The notes beneath the pieces are model-generated. The model was given only the letters and a program-made list of their open reading frames with translations, was not told the origin of the DNA and did not search any database. A DNA stretch of 64,000 bases from a virus: the IMG/VR virus record IMGVR_UViG_3300023179_000009, positions 394,814 to 458,813 of that record, one strand, 5' to 3'. Made by a program: the position numbers and the translations under genes. Below, one piece after another: positions 53,973-62,251 of the stretch. Position 1 is the first letter of the stretch. Each line of letters opens with the position of its first letter.

Positions 53973-55400
53973 ATGAAAACATTCTTAAATTGGCTCAAAA
54001 ACAAAATAAACGAAAATCAAGATCCTAAAACTATTCGTGATTTAGGGATCGATGGTGTTCCTGATGGTGTGAAAAAACAAATTGATATTTTTTCAAGCGA
54101 TGATTGGCTGCGTGCCATCGATGCTGGGCGAGAATATCAAATGATAAAATTTGCCGATGTTAAGTTTGATTCAATTGAAAAATATTATGCAAACTTAGAT
54201 CAATCAATAAATACTATTCGTGATATAAAAACTTTAAAAATTGGTCAAAAAATTGCAGATTACGCAATCAGAAAAACTCCGTATTGGGTGGTTACGGGCG
54301 TTGATGAGACTAGAAACGTTGTTTACCTTGACCCAATTAAGCCCAATCCATATGTTCCAGATGCTTCTGGAAAGATGGTTGGTGCTGGGGGGCATGAATT
54401 TACAGCACATGATTTTGATGTGATGAGCGGCGAATATGAATCAAGAAAAATTGATCAATTACTCGATATAATCAATTCAAAAAACTATCATGATCCAAGA
54501 GATGTCGCATATATCCTTTTGGGCACAGTGCCGGTGCAATCTGGCCCTAATGGATCTCAAGGGGGTTGGTATAACGTATTTGATAGGCACAATAGGGGCA
54601 GTTTGAAATCAATGACTATTGAGCAAATTATACAAAAAGATGCACAAACTTTAAAAAAACTTGGATTTTCGGTGCCTGCTAAATCTTTAAATGGAACAAT
54701 TAAACCAGATGCTTGGAATGCATATGTTGAGGGAGGATATGTTCCTCGTGGTCAAGAGCAAGAATCGCAACTAGAAGAAGAAGATTTCCAAGATGCTCAA
54801 ACTATGGCAAAAATTATTTTAACTCACAGCCAACCTCAAATTCGTGAAAGAAATGCCGATCTGTTAATAAAAATGTATTCCGATAACCCAGACGGGTTTG
54901 AACCTTTGATCCGGGATGTGTCGATGAAACTTGCTGCCCAACCACAATTCGGTAAAGATTTTGATCGCAATTACAATGTTAAAGGAAAATTTATTTGGCT
55001 TGCTTGGCACAACAAATGGCAAGATATTTTGGATGCTTTCCAAGACAGCCCAGAACCTGACAACAGACGTTATGTTTCACATGGATACAAAGAATCAGGT
55101 AATGTTAATGGAATTATTGAAATGATTAAAAAAGAAACTAGTTCTGAGGCTGTGGGATCGATGTTGAACGATTTATGGAGCATGAAGTTTGAAGGAAAAA
55201 TTCCTTATTTCACTTCGGCTGAAGAGAAGGTTTCTATTTATAAAAAACTTTTTGAAGAAGATGCTGAGTCTAAGGATGTGGTAATATTCTTTTGTTCAAA
55301 CAAAGACAAAATTAAAAAAGTTATAGATAATCACGAATACCACAAAAAAGATGGTGGTATCATTTTTGATAGATTTAGCAAGTTGTGTGAGTTGGTTTAA
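53973..55400 (+). CDS. Candidate internal head protein 3
   Basis: The 475-residue protein starts MKTFLNWLKNKINENQD (leader; I12-N13-E14). The first half contains IADYAIRKTPYWVVTGVDE and alpha/beta segments; the second half looks like repeated helices (LTHSQPQIRERNADLLIKMY, then GIIEMIKKETSSEAVG), maybe HEAT-like. It ends the late operon. No enzymatic family recognised. Confidence 0.55.
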   Translation: MKTFLNWLKNKINENQDPKTIRDLGIDGVPDGVKKQIDIFSSDDWLRAIDAGREYQMIKFADVKFDSIEKYYANLDQSINTIRDIKTLKIGQKIADYAIRKTPYWVVTGVDETRNVVYLDPIKPNPYVPDASGKMVGAGGHEFTAHDFDVMSGEYESRKIDQLLDIINSKNYHDPRDVAYILLGTVPVQSGPNGSQGGWYNVFDRHNRGSLKSMTIEQIIQKDAQTLKKLGFSVPAKSLNGTIKPDAWNAYVEGGYVPRGQEQESQLEEEDFQDAQTMAKIILTHSQPQIRERNADLLIKMYSDNPDGFEPLIRDVSMKLAAQPQFGKDFDRNYNVKGKFIWLAWHNKWQDILDAFQDSPEPDNRRYVSHGYKESGNVNGIIEMIKKETSSEAVGSMLNDLWSMKFEGKIPYFTSAEEKVSIYKKLFEEDAESKDVVIFFCSNKDKIKKVIDNHEYHKKDGGIIFDRFSKLCELV

Positions 55401-55453
55401 TAAACATAAATACAAATGATCAGGATGGTCATTTTAAACGTCACGGAGGGCGT

Positions 55454-56134
55454 ATGTTGCATGAGTTATTGTACAATGATCGTGCTGCTGGTTTTTGTGA
55501 TCGTTTTGTTCACTTATTTGTGCTGCTAGATATCGCACGCCAAAATCAAAAATCTCTTCATTGCTTTTGGCGTAAAAACTATGCTTGCAGAGGTCATTTT
55601 TTAGATGTTTTTGAACCAATTGAAGATGTAATATTTCTAAATTATCCATTAAATATAACCAAGTTCAAAAAAGTTCCTTGGAAAAATATCTATAAAATAA
55701 ATTTTTGGAAAGATTTGGTGTTAAAAAAATCTATAGAAAAAGAAATATATGATTTTAAAAAATTTTTAAATTTTGATTATATCGCCGTGCATGTGAGAAG
55801 AACTGATAAAATGGACCCCAAGTTGAAAATTAAAAATGTAACAACAGATGAACAATTTTTTAAATTTATTGACGACAACAAAAAGAATAAAAAGATATTT
55901 TTGGCCACAGATAATTCTGATACACAAAAAAATTTCAAAAAAAGATACGGCAATGATTTAGTGTTTTATTCTAACATAATTGATGTTAAAGGAAACACAA
56001 GAAACACAAGTTTCGCACACAGCATTATTGATTTTTATCTTTGTATAAATAGTCAAAACTTTCTAGGAAGTCATTATTCTTGGTGGTATTTTTTTATAAA
56101 TAAAATTAGAGAAAACAGGTTTAAAAATTTATAG
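55454..56134 (+). CDS. Fucosyltransferase-like GT-B enzyme (HxRRxD motif)
   Basis: The 226-residue protein has a GGAGGG Shine-Dalgarno. The conserved H113-V-R-R116-T-D118 motif in AVHVRRTDKM is that of alpha-1,6- and related fucosyltransferases (NodZ/GT23-like), where it contacts GDP-fucose. The N-terminal DRAAGFCDRFVHLFVLLD and the C-terminal FLGSHYSWWYFF are also in keeping. It may glycosylate a virion protein or host surface. A near-match to the late box (CATAAATA) lies upstream at 55405. It leads a three-gene unit with a nuclease and a sulfotransferase. Confidence 0.7.
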   Translation: MLHELLYNDRAAGFCDRFVHLFVLLDIARQNQKSLHCFWRKNYACRGHFLDVFEPIEDVIFLNYPLNITKFKKVPWKNIYKINFWKDLVLKKSIEKEIYDFKKFLNFDYIAVHVRRTDKMDPKLKIKNVTTDEQFFKFIDDNKKNKKIFLATDNSDTQKNFKKRYGNDLVFYSNIIDVKGNTRNTSFAHSIIDFYLCINSQNFLGSHYSWWYFFINKIRENRFKNL

Positions 56135-56152
56135 CCAGCACTCCTTTAAAGT

Positions 56153-56704
56153 GTGAGTTGCCCAAAAGAAAAATACTTCAAAGATATTGACCACAAAAAA
56201 GTTTTGGAATACATGTTTGATCAATCATGTGCTTCCTCTTTTGCAAAAGGATCAATTGTCGAATTAAACTTTATAGATCAACTGAAAGCCAATGGCTACC
56301 AGTTAAACAAAATTAAAGATCATGATAAATCTAAAAGATATGATTTTTTAGCAAGCAAAAATAATAAAAAAATTACCTTTGAAGTAAAAACAATAAAAGA
56401 AAGTTTGTCGGTCGATGTCGGATATAAAGACCCTAGAAAAATCACCCTTCCATCGGGGCAAGTGTGGTCCACAAGAAGTCGCCATATTAATGAGCGATTT
56501 GACTTTTTAGCGGTGTGCCTAGTTAATTGCGACAAATTTACAATAAAAGACTTTATTTACATTCCATTTGAAGAAATCCCCAAAATCAAAAAAAGAAAAT
56601 TTACAAAAGAAGATCGTGATTTTATTGAATCAAACTATCTTGCTTTGAGTTTTAGTTTGAAAAAATGCGAATTTAAAAATGTAAATAAGTTATGCTTTTC
56701 GTAA
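56153..56704 (+). CDS. Small PD-(D/E)XK nuclease-like protein
   Basis: The 183-residue protein starts with GTG (MSCPKEKYF). The nuclease core has E37, D64 in KRYDFLASKN and E77-V-K79 in ITFEVKTIK. It resembles restriction-type endonucleases, with a WSTRSRHINERFDF helix typical of sequence-specific ones. It is co-transcribed with glycosyl- and sulfotransferases, an odd setting. It overlaps the next gene by 13 bases. Confidence 0.6.
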   Translation: MSCPKEKYFKDIDHKKVLEYMFDQSCASSFAKGSIVELNFIDQLKANGYQLNKIKDHDKSKRYDFLASKNNKKITFEVKTIKESLSVDVGYKDPRKITLPSGQVWSTRSRHINERFDFLAVCLVNCDKFTIKDFIYIPFEEIPKIKKRKFTKEDRDFIESNYLALSFSLKKCEFKNVNKLCFS

Positions 56705-57426
56705 ACTCTGATTGTGATAAAAAAGTTTTTATTGTTGGGGTTGGTAGATCTGGAACTTCTCAACTAGCAAAAATTTTTATAAGCCACCCTTCTTTAAAAG
56801 GCTTATCTTTTGAAACATTTCGTTTAAATTCAAAAAACTTAGACTTAAGCATAGCCACAGAGCATCAAATAAATTTATACTTTAGGTATATGTTTGAACG
56901 GTACGATGTTTTTAAAGAGATTATAATTAATGACAAACACAACAACGCTGTAAGAAATTATTTTTTTTCCACAAATATTAATAAAATTGTAATTTACAGA
57001 AAAAACAAATTAAAACAAGCTATTTCACATGTTTTTTCGAGGACTTCACAAATGTGGCACCCTACGGAAAAAGACCGAGATGTTTACAACAAAGAAATAG
57101 ATGGCATTAGAATTTCTTTAAATGAAGTTCGAAGTACCTTAAATTATATTAATTTTCAATATAAACTTTTATTTAAAGAGTTGAAAGAAAAAAAATATTT
57201 TTTAGTTGTTTATGAAGATCTTTTTTTTGACAATGTTGAAAATCAAAAATTGTTACTAAAAAATATGTTTAACTTTTGTAATTTAAAATTTGATGAAAAT
57301 CAAAAAATTATGAATTTATTATCGAATGGTAGAATTAATTCAAATGAAACTTATAAGAAAATAATCAACCATCAAGAAATCGAAGATGCTTTTGGTAATA
57401 AAGAAAACGGATTTTTGTTCGACTAA
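56692..57426 (+). CDS. PAPS-dependent sulfotransferase
   Basis: The 244-residue protein has the 5'-phosphosulfate loop VFIVGVGRSGTSQLAKIF (residues 12-29) and a 3'-phosphate region (INKIVIYRKNKLKQAIS) with R and S. Sulfotransferases of this small type modify carbohydrates or proteins. In a phage it could sulfate a surface sugar, perhaps that added by the adjacent fucosyltransferase. The PAPS donor would come from the host. It ends in a region convergent with the 57428 gene. Confidence 0.75.
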   Translation: MLFVNSDCDKKVFIVGVGRSGTSQLAKIFISHPSLKGLSFETFRLNSKNLDLSIATEHQINLYFRYMFERYDVFKEIIINDKHNNAVRNYFFSTNINKIVIYRKNKLKQAISHVFSRTSQMWHPTEKDRDVYNKEIDGIRISLNEVRSTLNYINFQYKLLFKELKEKKYFLVVYEDLFFDNVENQKLLLKNMFNFCNLKFDENQKIMNLLSNGRINSNETYKKIINHQEIEDAFGNKENGFLFD

Positions 57427-57427
57427 A

Positions 57428-57640
57428 TTATTTTTCTTTTTTTTGCTGGGTTTTTTTCCAATCTTCCCATTTTGTGTTTGCCGCCGAGACTCTTGTTTCA
57501 AAAGTTTTTTTCTTCGATTTATACTCTTCAAACATCTTTTTAAATTCTTCTTCGACAACTTTTTTTTCTTCATGTATAGAAGCTATTTCTTTTGAAAAAG
57601 CAACAAACTCGTCTGTTAGAAGTAACTCTGCTTCGCTCAT
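57428..57640 (-). CDS. Small coiled-coil protein, unknown
   Basis: A 70-residue, glutamate/lysine-rich helix (HEEKKVVEEEFKKMFEEYKS), with a start MSEAELLLTDEFVAFSKE. No family. Might be a chaperone-like or tail assembly peptide; nothing supports more. Confidence 0.5.
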   Translation of the reverse strand: MSEAELLLTDEFVAFSKEIASIHEEKKVVEEEFKKMFEEYKSKKKTFETRVSAANTKWEDWKKTQQKKEK

Positions 57641-57714
57641 ATTTTTTCCTTTAAAAAGAACAAATTATAATAGTAATAATTGTAGATATTTTACACCAAA
57701 ATATTGGAAACATT

Positions 57715-58167
57715 ATGCTTAACGAAAAAGACAAAAGTTGGTTTTGGAATGTGTTTGGCGGAGCCATGATGAGTGTGGTTTTTGTGTTGTTTTTATCACA
57801 CATCAATAACATCAACAATAATATTGATAAAAGTTTTCTTTCTTTAAAGACAGAAATAAAAGAACTATCTGTGGTGTTGGATTCTCAAAAAGAAAGAATT
57901 GTTGGTTTAGAGAAAAATCGTGAAATTGATAAAGAAAAAGATTGTTCATTAGAAAACAATCTTAAAAATTTAGAAAATTTGTTAAATGAAAATAAACAAA
58001 AATTGTTAGTTTGTGAAACTCAAATATTATCAATGAAAGAAGAAATCAAAATAATATCTGAGGCCAACAAAGATTATTTAAAACAGATACAGACTTTAAA
58101 AGAAAAACTAGCCGCCGATGAGGCAACAAAAAAAGCAAAACAAGAATCTACAAACCTAAATCCTTGA
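57715..58167 (+). CDS. Membrane-anchored coiled-coil protein
   Basis: The 150-residue protein has a short basic start, one transmembrane segment (VFGGAMMSVVFVLFLSHI), then a long coiled coil (KTEIKELSVVLDSQKERI, then NLKNLENLLNENKQKLL). This is the layout of an i-spanin or inner-membrane rod, but no partner o-spanin was found. Its 3' end overlaps a reverse gene by 20 bases. Confidence 0.55.
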   Translation: MLNEKDKSWFWNVFGGAMMSVVFVLFLSHINNINNNIDKSFLSLKTEIKELSVVLDSQKERIVGLEKNREIDKEKDCSLENNLKNLENLLNENKQKLLVCETQILSMKEEIKIISEANKDYLKQIQTLKEKLAADEATKKAKQESTNLNP

Positions 58168-58414
58168 GTTTGTCCTTCTTCTTTTTCTTGATTTTCTTTT
58201 TCTTGTGTTTCTTTGATGCTTTTTTTATCTCGGGATTTAACAAATCTGGGTGAACATCACTGTGCGTTGTTGCAAATGCATTTAAATGTCCAGCAACACT
58301 CGGAGCAAAAGCAAGAGGAGGAAGTTGTCCGCTTCCGTAGAGTGGCGGATATATTCCCAGTGCTGTGCGTTTGCCACGTTCATTTAGCCATTGTGTGAAT
58401 GATTGCAAAGCCAT
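58148..58414 (-). CDS. Lysine-tailed protein with capsid-targeting-like leader
   Basis: The 88-residue protein starts MALQSFTQWLNERGKRTA, with L10-N11-E12 and F6, W9 like the other leaders. A proline-rich middle (IYPPLYGSGQLPPLAFAP) is followed by a poly-lysine tail (KKHKKKKIKKKKKDKLKDLG) that could bind DNA inside the head. Translationally coupled to the next upstream gene (TAATG). Confidence 0.62.
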   Translation of the reverse strand: MALQSFTQWLNERGKRTALGIYPPLYGSGQLPPLAFAPSVAGHLNAFATTHSDVHPDLLNPEIKKASKKHKKKKIKKKKKDKLKDLGL

Positions 58415-58578
58415 TATGTGTTTCCTTTTTTGTGATCCAAGTCTAAAAGCAACATATTTTTGTCAAATTCTTCTTTTGTAATTAGCTCTGCTGCTAACAT
58501 TTTTTCAAGTTTATTTTTTCTTTTTTCGTAATCTTCCTGGGTCATTTCTTCAAAGACCCAATTTTTAAAATCTTTCAT
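58414..58578 (-). CDS. 54-residue protein with capsid-targeting-like leader
   Basis: Found by hand: ATG at 58578, stop at 58414-58416. It reads MKDFKNWVFEEMTQEDYE and continues as a helix (KRKNKLEKMLAAELITK). The start has the leader pattern with V8-F9-E10. It is coupled to both neighbours (ATGA upstream, TAATG downstream), which strongly supports translation. Confidence 0.68.
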   Translation of the reverse strand: MKDFKNWVFEEMTQEDYEKRKNKLEKMLAAELITKEEFDKNMLLLDLDHKKGNT

Positions 58579-59237
58579 ATTTGCACCTTTTTATCAATTG
58601 GAAAACGCTCTTCAACCACGCTCTCAACAGGAATAAAAGCCATTACTTTGTTTGGAGTAAAACTATTAGGATCTGGGTCACGTGTTGGCCTTAAATCAAT
58701 TCCGTTGGCTGCTTTAAATGGTCTTGTTAGTCTTCCGCCAAAATAACTCAGGTTCATTTCACGTATTGATTCAAGAACAGCACTTTTTAGCTTAGATGCC
58801 GGGACGTAATAAATCTCTGTTTCTGTTTGATTTAAAACAAAGTAATGTTCTACTTTTGTACCCCTGAAATCCCGGCCTTGTTGGTGATAATTTTCCAATT
58901 GTTTTGAAAGCAACTGAGTGTTGTCGTGGTTTCTCAACACTTCATAGGCTATGTCATTTCTTCCTGGCTTAAAACTTCTTCTTAATTTTATTTGAACTGG
59001 ATCTTTTTGATTTCCGCCAAGATAACCATCTATCTTAAATTTAGCGTCTGTTCTGTAGTCGGATGCAGGGGTTATTTCTATTCCGTGCTTGCCAAGTTGA
59101 TCTATGATGAATTTTTCACCTATATCACGACCTTGAGCCATTCTGTCTTCGATAGGCAAATTGCTAAAATCTTTTTGAATCATGCTTGACGTTTCAATGT
59201 AATCTCTAAAACCCTTCGTGGTTGATTTGTTCTTCAT
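58575..59237 (-). CDS. PD-(D/E)XK-like protein, candidate packaged nuclease
   Basis: The 220-residue protein starts MKNKSTTKGFRDYIETSSMI; an F-x-x-Y-I leader-like motif is shifted to residue 10. The core has E41 in GEKFIIDQL, D70 in KFKIDGYLG and Q82-I-K84 in VQIKLRRS, the order of PD-(D/E)XK nucleases with Q in place of E. First gene of the reverse operon with two leader-bearing proteins. A head-packaged or ejected nuclease is possible. Confidence 0.5.
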   Translation of the reverse strand: MKNKSTTKGFRDYIETSSMIQKDFSNLPIEDRMAQGRDIGEKFIIDQLGKHGIEITPASDYRTDAKFKIDGYLGGNQKDPVQIKLRRSFKPGRNDIAYEVLRNHDNTQLLSKQLENYHQQGRDFRGTKVEHYFVLNQTETEIYYVPASKLKSAVLESIREMNLSYFGGRLTRPFKAANGIDLRPTRDPDPNSFTPNKVMAFIPVESVVEERFPIDKKVQI

Positions 59238-59323
59238 TTCGTGTATATATTGATTTGTTCTTTGAATTTGTTAAGATCGCATAAGAAATATAGTTACTTT
59301 TTGTCGAAATTTAGGATCAAAAT

Positions 59324-59854
59324 ATGCAGATCGACAACCGCAATGTAATTGATTTTTACAAATACTGGGACACAGAGGCCATATTTGCGGACTTGCAATC
59401 AAAACATAATGATTTCTCTGTGTTGATAACCAATAAATTTAACGATTTTAACATTGGCAGCGTTATAAGAAACGCCAACGCTTTTTGTGCCAAAGAGGTA
59501 ATAATTTACGGTAGACGGTCTTTTGATCGTCGTGGTTGTGTTGGCACCCACAATTATTTACAAATAAAGCGTGTTAAATTTGTAGAAGAACTTGATTTCA
59601 AAGATTGCTTTGTTGTTGGAATTGATAATATAAAAAACTCAAAGCCAATAGAAGATTTTGTTTGGCCAACAAATAAACACGTTGTTATGGCTTTTGGACA
59701 AGAAAATGGCGGATTGTGTGATGAAATAATTTCTTTGTGTGATGAATTAGTTTATATTAAACAATATGGGAGCGTGAGGTGTCTTAATGTCGGATGTGCA
59801 TCATCTGTGGCAATGTACGATTATTGTAGAAAAGTTAAATGCGGTGAAACATAA
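59324..59854 (+). CDS. SpoU/TrmH-type RNA 2'-O-methyltransferase
   Basis: The 176-residue protein has all three SPOUT motifs: NIGSVIRNANAFCAKEV with R49, FGQENGGLCDEI (124-135) and QYGSVRCLNVGCASSVAMY (147-165). Such enzymes methylate a ribose 2'-OH of tRNA or rRNA using S-adenosylmethionine, and the knotted C-terminus binds it. In a phage it might protect or change a tRNA or rRNA during host takeover. No other RNA gene lies near. It overlaps the LAGLIDADG gene at its end. Confidence 0.85.
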   Translation: MQIDNRNVIDFYKYWDTEAIFADLQSKHNDFSVLITNKFNDFNIGSVIRNANAFCAKEVIIYGRRSFDRRGCVGTHNYLQIKRVKFVEELDFKDCFVVGIDNIKNSKPIEDFVWPTNKHVVMAFGQENGGLCDEIISLCDELVYIKQYGSVRCLNVGCASSVAMYDYCRKVKCGET

Positions 59855-60386
59855 AGTTTGGAAAACGATGTGCGATAGTTTTAAGAAAAACCTCTGTACC
59901 ATCGACGGAAAATAATACCTTTAGTCTGTTTTTGTCGTGATTGACGGTACAATCCATTCCAATTTCTTGAAAGTATCTTAAAATTGTTTGGGTTCCTTCT
60001 TCGCCAAATTTGGTTGTATTTATATAAGCATTTTTCTTGTTTCTCCCAGTTTTGCTCCCTCCATCTAAAAACCACGTGGCCAAACCAGTGTCTGTGAGGG
60101 TGTCTAAAACGCTCATTTTTATACTTCTTTTATTGTTTTCGTATAGTTTTTCATGCAACTCTGTTATTTTAGGATGACAACTTGAGTTGCACCTATAAGT
60201 ATTTCCATATCTTTTTAAATTTAAATTATCAAAAAAATCACACATTTCTAACATCTTGTATTCTAGCCATTCTTTATTGTTGCTTCTCATGGAAACACAA
60301 TAATTTACTCCTTTTGGAGGCTTTATCAAGCTAGATCCGCCCAAAATTGTTCCTAATAATATTTGAAGTTGAAAGTTATGATTCAT
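59835..60386 (-). CDS. LAGLIDADG homing endonuclease
   Basis: The 183-residue protein carries two LAGLIDADG-like helices, LLGTILGGSSLIKP (about 10-23) and TDTGLATWFLDGGSKTG (about 97-113), with a H-x-x-x-x-N-x-x-L linker typical of the LAGLIDADG_2 type. It is free-standing on the reverse strand between the methyltransferase gene and a hairpin at 60404, convergent with the former. It presumably homes to a site near here; the target is unknown. Confidence 0.75.
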   Translation of the reverse strand: MNHNFQLQILLGTILGGSSLIKPPKGVNYCVSMRSNNKEWLEYKMLEMCDFFDNLNLKRYGNTYRCNSSCHPKITELHEKLYENNKRSIKMSVLDTLTDTGLATWFLDGGSKTGRNKKNAYINTTKFGEEGTQTILRYFQEIGMDCTVNHDKNRLKVLFSVDGTEVFLKTIAHRFPNFMFHRI

Positions 60387-60403
60387 TAGAATTTATACGC
60401 CTC

Positions 60404-60447
60404 CCGCCAGAAAACCCAGTCCCTTTAGGGGCTGGGATGAATGGCGG
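60404..60447 (+). repeat. Hairpin A: solo IS605/TnpB-type right end
   Basis: Inner stem CCCAGTCCC/GGGGCTGGG (60415-60436, loop TTTA) within an outer CCGCCA/TGGCGG stem. It strongly resembles the hairpin at the end of the tnpB gene at 62152, with one base pair changed on both sides. It probably is a leftover transposon end or a guide-RNA-like element. Confidence 0.6.
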
Positions 60448-60496
60448 TAAAATCACACACGCACTATATATGATGTCGTTCAAGAAAGGTGAAATT

Positions 60497-60934
60497 ATGA
60501 AAAGTTTTAATGAGTGGATAAAAGAAAGATTAAAATACAATCAATTTTTTAGCGAGGAAAACCTCTCTCGCACCTACGATAGAAAAGCCTTCGTTAGCCT
60601 TCCTTGGGATTGGAATTCAATGATTAGAGCCAAAGTCATCCAGCCCCTGTTCTATTATGCAAAAGAAAATTATGTAGACGGAAAACCCGAGGTGATGGAT
60701 GATAATTCGGCAAGCGTAATAACTCTTCCCAATCTTAAGTCCATAGATAATAGTGAACTTTCTGCAAAAAACATACACACAGGAAAACCGCCCAACCTCA
60801 ATTCTTTCATGCTTTTGCTTCGCAATCCAGAATCTTGGTACGACCAGAAAATAGACCAGATTTACGACGGCATTAAAATGATTGGAAAAAAGCCAGAGGA
60901 TTTTGGCGGTAGAGACATAAGAACGCTAGATTGA
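60497..60934 (+). CDS. Candidate internal head protein with capsid-targeting-like leader
   Basis: I chose ATG 60497 after AAAGGTGA; the long upstream extension would run through hairpin A. The 145-residue protein starts MKSFNEWIKERLKYNQFF, with I8-K9-E10. The rest includes DDNSASVITLPNLKSIDNSE and a GRDIRTLD end. No family recognised. It sits between two transposon-type hairpins. Confidence 0.6.
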   Translation: MKSFNEWIKERLKYNQFFSEENLSRTYDRKAFVSLPWDWNSMIRAKVIQPLFYYAKENYVDGKPEVMDDNSASVITLPNLKSIDNSELSAKNIHTGKPPNLNSFMLLLRNPESWYDQKIDQIYDGIKMIGKKPEDFGGRDIRTLD

Positions 60935-60982
60935 TAGATTGTTTACAAAAACCATAATTCCCGTATAAATTTGTATTGACCT

Positions 60983-61002
60983 GCATACATAACCCTGTAT
61001 GC
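60983..61002 (+). repeat. Inverted repeat at the tnpB start
   Basis: GCATACA and TGTATGC flank TAACCC, and the ATG at 60999 lies in the right arm. It may be the left-end hairpin or a control site that hides the start. Confidence 0.45.
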
Positions 61003-62165
61003 TAAAGTCGTTCAAATTTCAACTACTACCCACGAAAGACCAAAAAGAAAAACTGAGCCAGCATTTTGGTTGCAGAAGGTTCGTGTGGAATTATTTCTTG
61101 AACAGACGAAAAGAAGAATACTTAGACAACAAGAAAACATTGAACTACTACGATTGTGCCAATGAACTGACAAAGGTTAAAAAGCAGACGGAATACAACT
61201 GGCTCAAGGAAGTCAACAGCCAAACATTGCAACACACATTGCGTGACTTGGACACGGCATACAACAAGTTCTTCAGAAAAGAAACCAAGTTTCCAATCTT
61301 CAAATCAAAACACAAAAAGCAAAGTTTCAGAGTCCCGCAGCATATTGCAGTCAAAGAAGACAAAATATATTTCCCAAAATTCAAGGAAGGAATCAAATTA
61401 AACATTCATCGTGAATTTGGTGAGATAAGGTTCATCACCATATCCAAGACTCCGACCAACAAATACTTTGTTTCGCTTACCTGTGAGGTTGAACAAAATA
61501 AACTCAAAAAAAACAAGAACAAAATAGGTGTTGATTTGGGCATCAGGAACTTTGCTGTTTGTTCTAATGGTGAAGTTTTTGATAATCCCAGACACTACCA
61601 CAAACTAGAGAAAAAGTTGAAGTACAATCAAAGACAATTGAGCAAAAAGACAAAAGGAGGACCGACCAGAGGAAAACAAAGACTAAAACTAGCCAAGATA
61701 CATGAGAAAATCACCAACAGCAGAACGGACTTCTTGCATAAACTCTCCAGAAAGTTGATTGACGAAAACCAAGTCATATGCGTAGAAGACCTTAATGTGA
61801 AGGGCATGATGAGTAATCATAAGTTGGCAAAATCAGTAGCAAATTGCGGTTGGGGAGAGTTTGTTCGTCAACTATCCTACAAGGCGGAATGGTATGGACG
61901 AACAATTGTGAAAATAGACAGGTTCTTCCCGAGCAGTAAAACTTGCTTTGATTGTGGATACATCAATCAAGAATTCTCACTGAAAGACCGTGAATGGAAA
62001 TGCGTTTGTGGTAAGAACATTGACCGAGACTACAACGCTAGTCTCAACATACTAAAACAAGGCTTGAATATGAGTGGTTTGGGAACCAAGTCGCTCAATA
62101 AACAAAAACAAGTGGAGTCGTTGTCGCTAGACAAGGCTATGAAACTTGAAGCCCAATCCCTTTAG
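60999..62165 (+). CDS. tnpB: TnpB RNA-guided nuclease (IS605 OrfB)
   Basis: The 388-residue protein is a full-length TnpB. RuvC catalytic residues: D179 in GVDLGIRNF, E263 in CVEDLNVKGM and D344 in DRDYNASLNI. The zinc site is C316-x2-C319 and C335-x-C337. The N-terminal part (FGCRRFVWNYFLNRRKEEYL) is the usual wedge. TnpB is guided by a 3'-end RNA to cut DNA and keeps its transposon. The stop TAG lies inside the 3' hairpin, as expected when the guide RNA overlaps the gene end. GC-richer, less A-biased codons than neighbours indicate recent acquisition. Confidence 0.92.
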   Translation: MLKSFKFQLLPTKDQKEKLSQHFGCRRFVWNYFLNRRKEEYLDNKKTLNYYDCANELTKVKKQTEYNWLKEVNSQTLQHTLRDLDTAYNKFFRKETKFPIFKSKHKKQSFRVPQHIAVKEDKIYFPKFKEGIKLNIHREFGEIRFITISKTPTNKYFVSLTCEVEQNKLKKNKNKIGVDLGIRNFAVCSNGEVFDNPRHYHKLEKKLKYNQRQLSKKTKGGPTRGKQRLKLAKIHEKITNSRTDFLHKLSRKLIDENQVICVEDLNVKGMMSNHKLAKSVANCGWGEFVRQLSYKAEWYGRTIVKIDRFFPSSKTCFDCGYINQEFSLKDREWKCVCGKNIDRDYNASLNILKQGLNMSGLGTKSLNKQKQVESLSLDKAMKLEAQSL

Positions 62166-62173
62166 GGGTTGGG
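62152..62173 (+). ncRNA. Hairpin B: 3' stem-loop of the TnpB guide (omega) RNA
   Basis: CCCAATCCC/GGGGTTGGG with loop TTTA, overlapping the tnpB stop codon. It matches the end of TnpB-linked guide RNAs. Compared with hairpin A the fifth base pair is A-T in place of G-C, a compensated change. Confidence 0.55.
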
Positions 62174-62251
62174 TAGTTCACGTATGTTTTTTGAACACAG
62201 TTTTTTAATGTGTATCATGCACCAAAATTTGTAGGAAAGAAATTTATAAAC

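Larger units (their letters stand above)
60983..62173 (+). mobile_element. IS605-family TnpB-only element (approximate bounds)
   Basis: It comprises a 7-bp inverted repeat overlapping the tnpB start (60983-61002), tnpB, and the 3' hairpin B (62152-62173). No TnpA transposase is visible nearby. The outer ends cannot be fixed; the sequence GGGTAGTTCACG after hairpin B may be part of the right end. Confidence 0.55.

Noticed and set aside
57715-58167. Coiled-coil membrane protein considered as i-spanin
   Set aside because: No o-spanin lipoprotein partner or endolysin is visible; kept as unknown.
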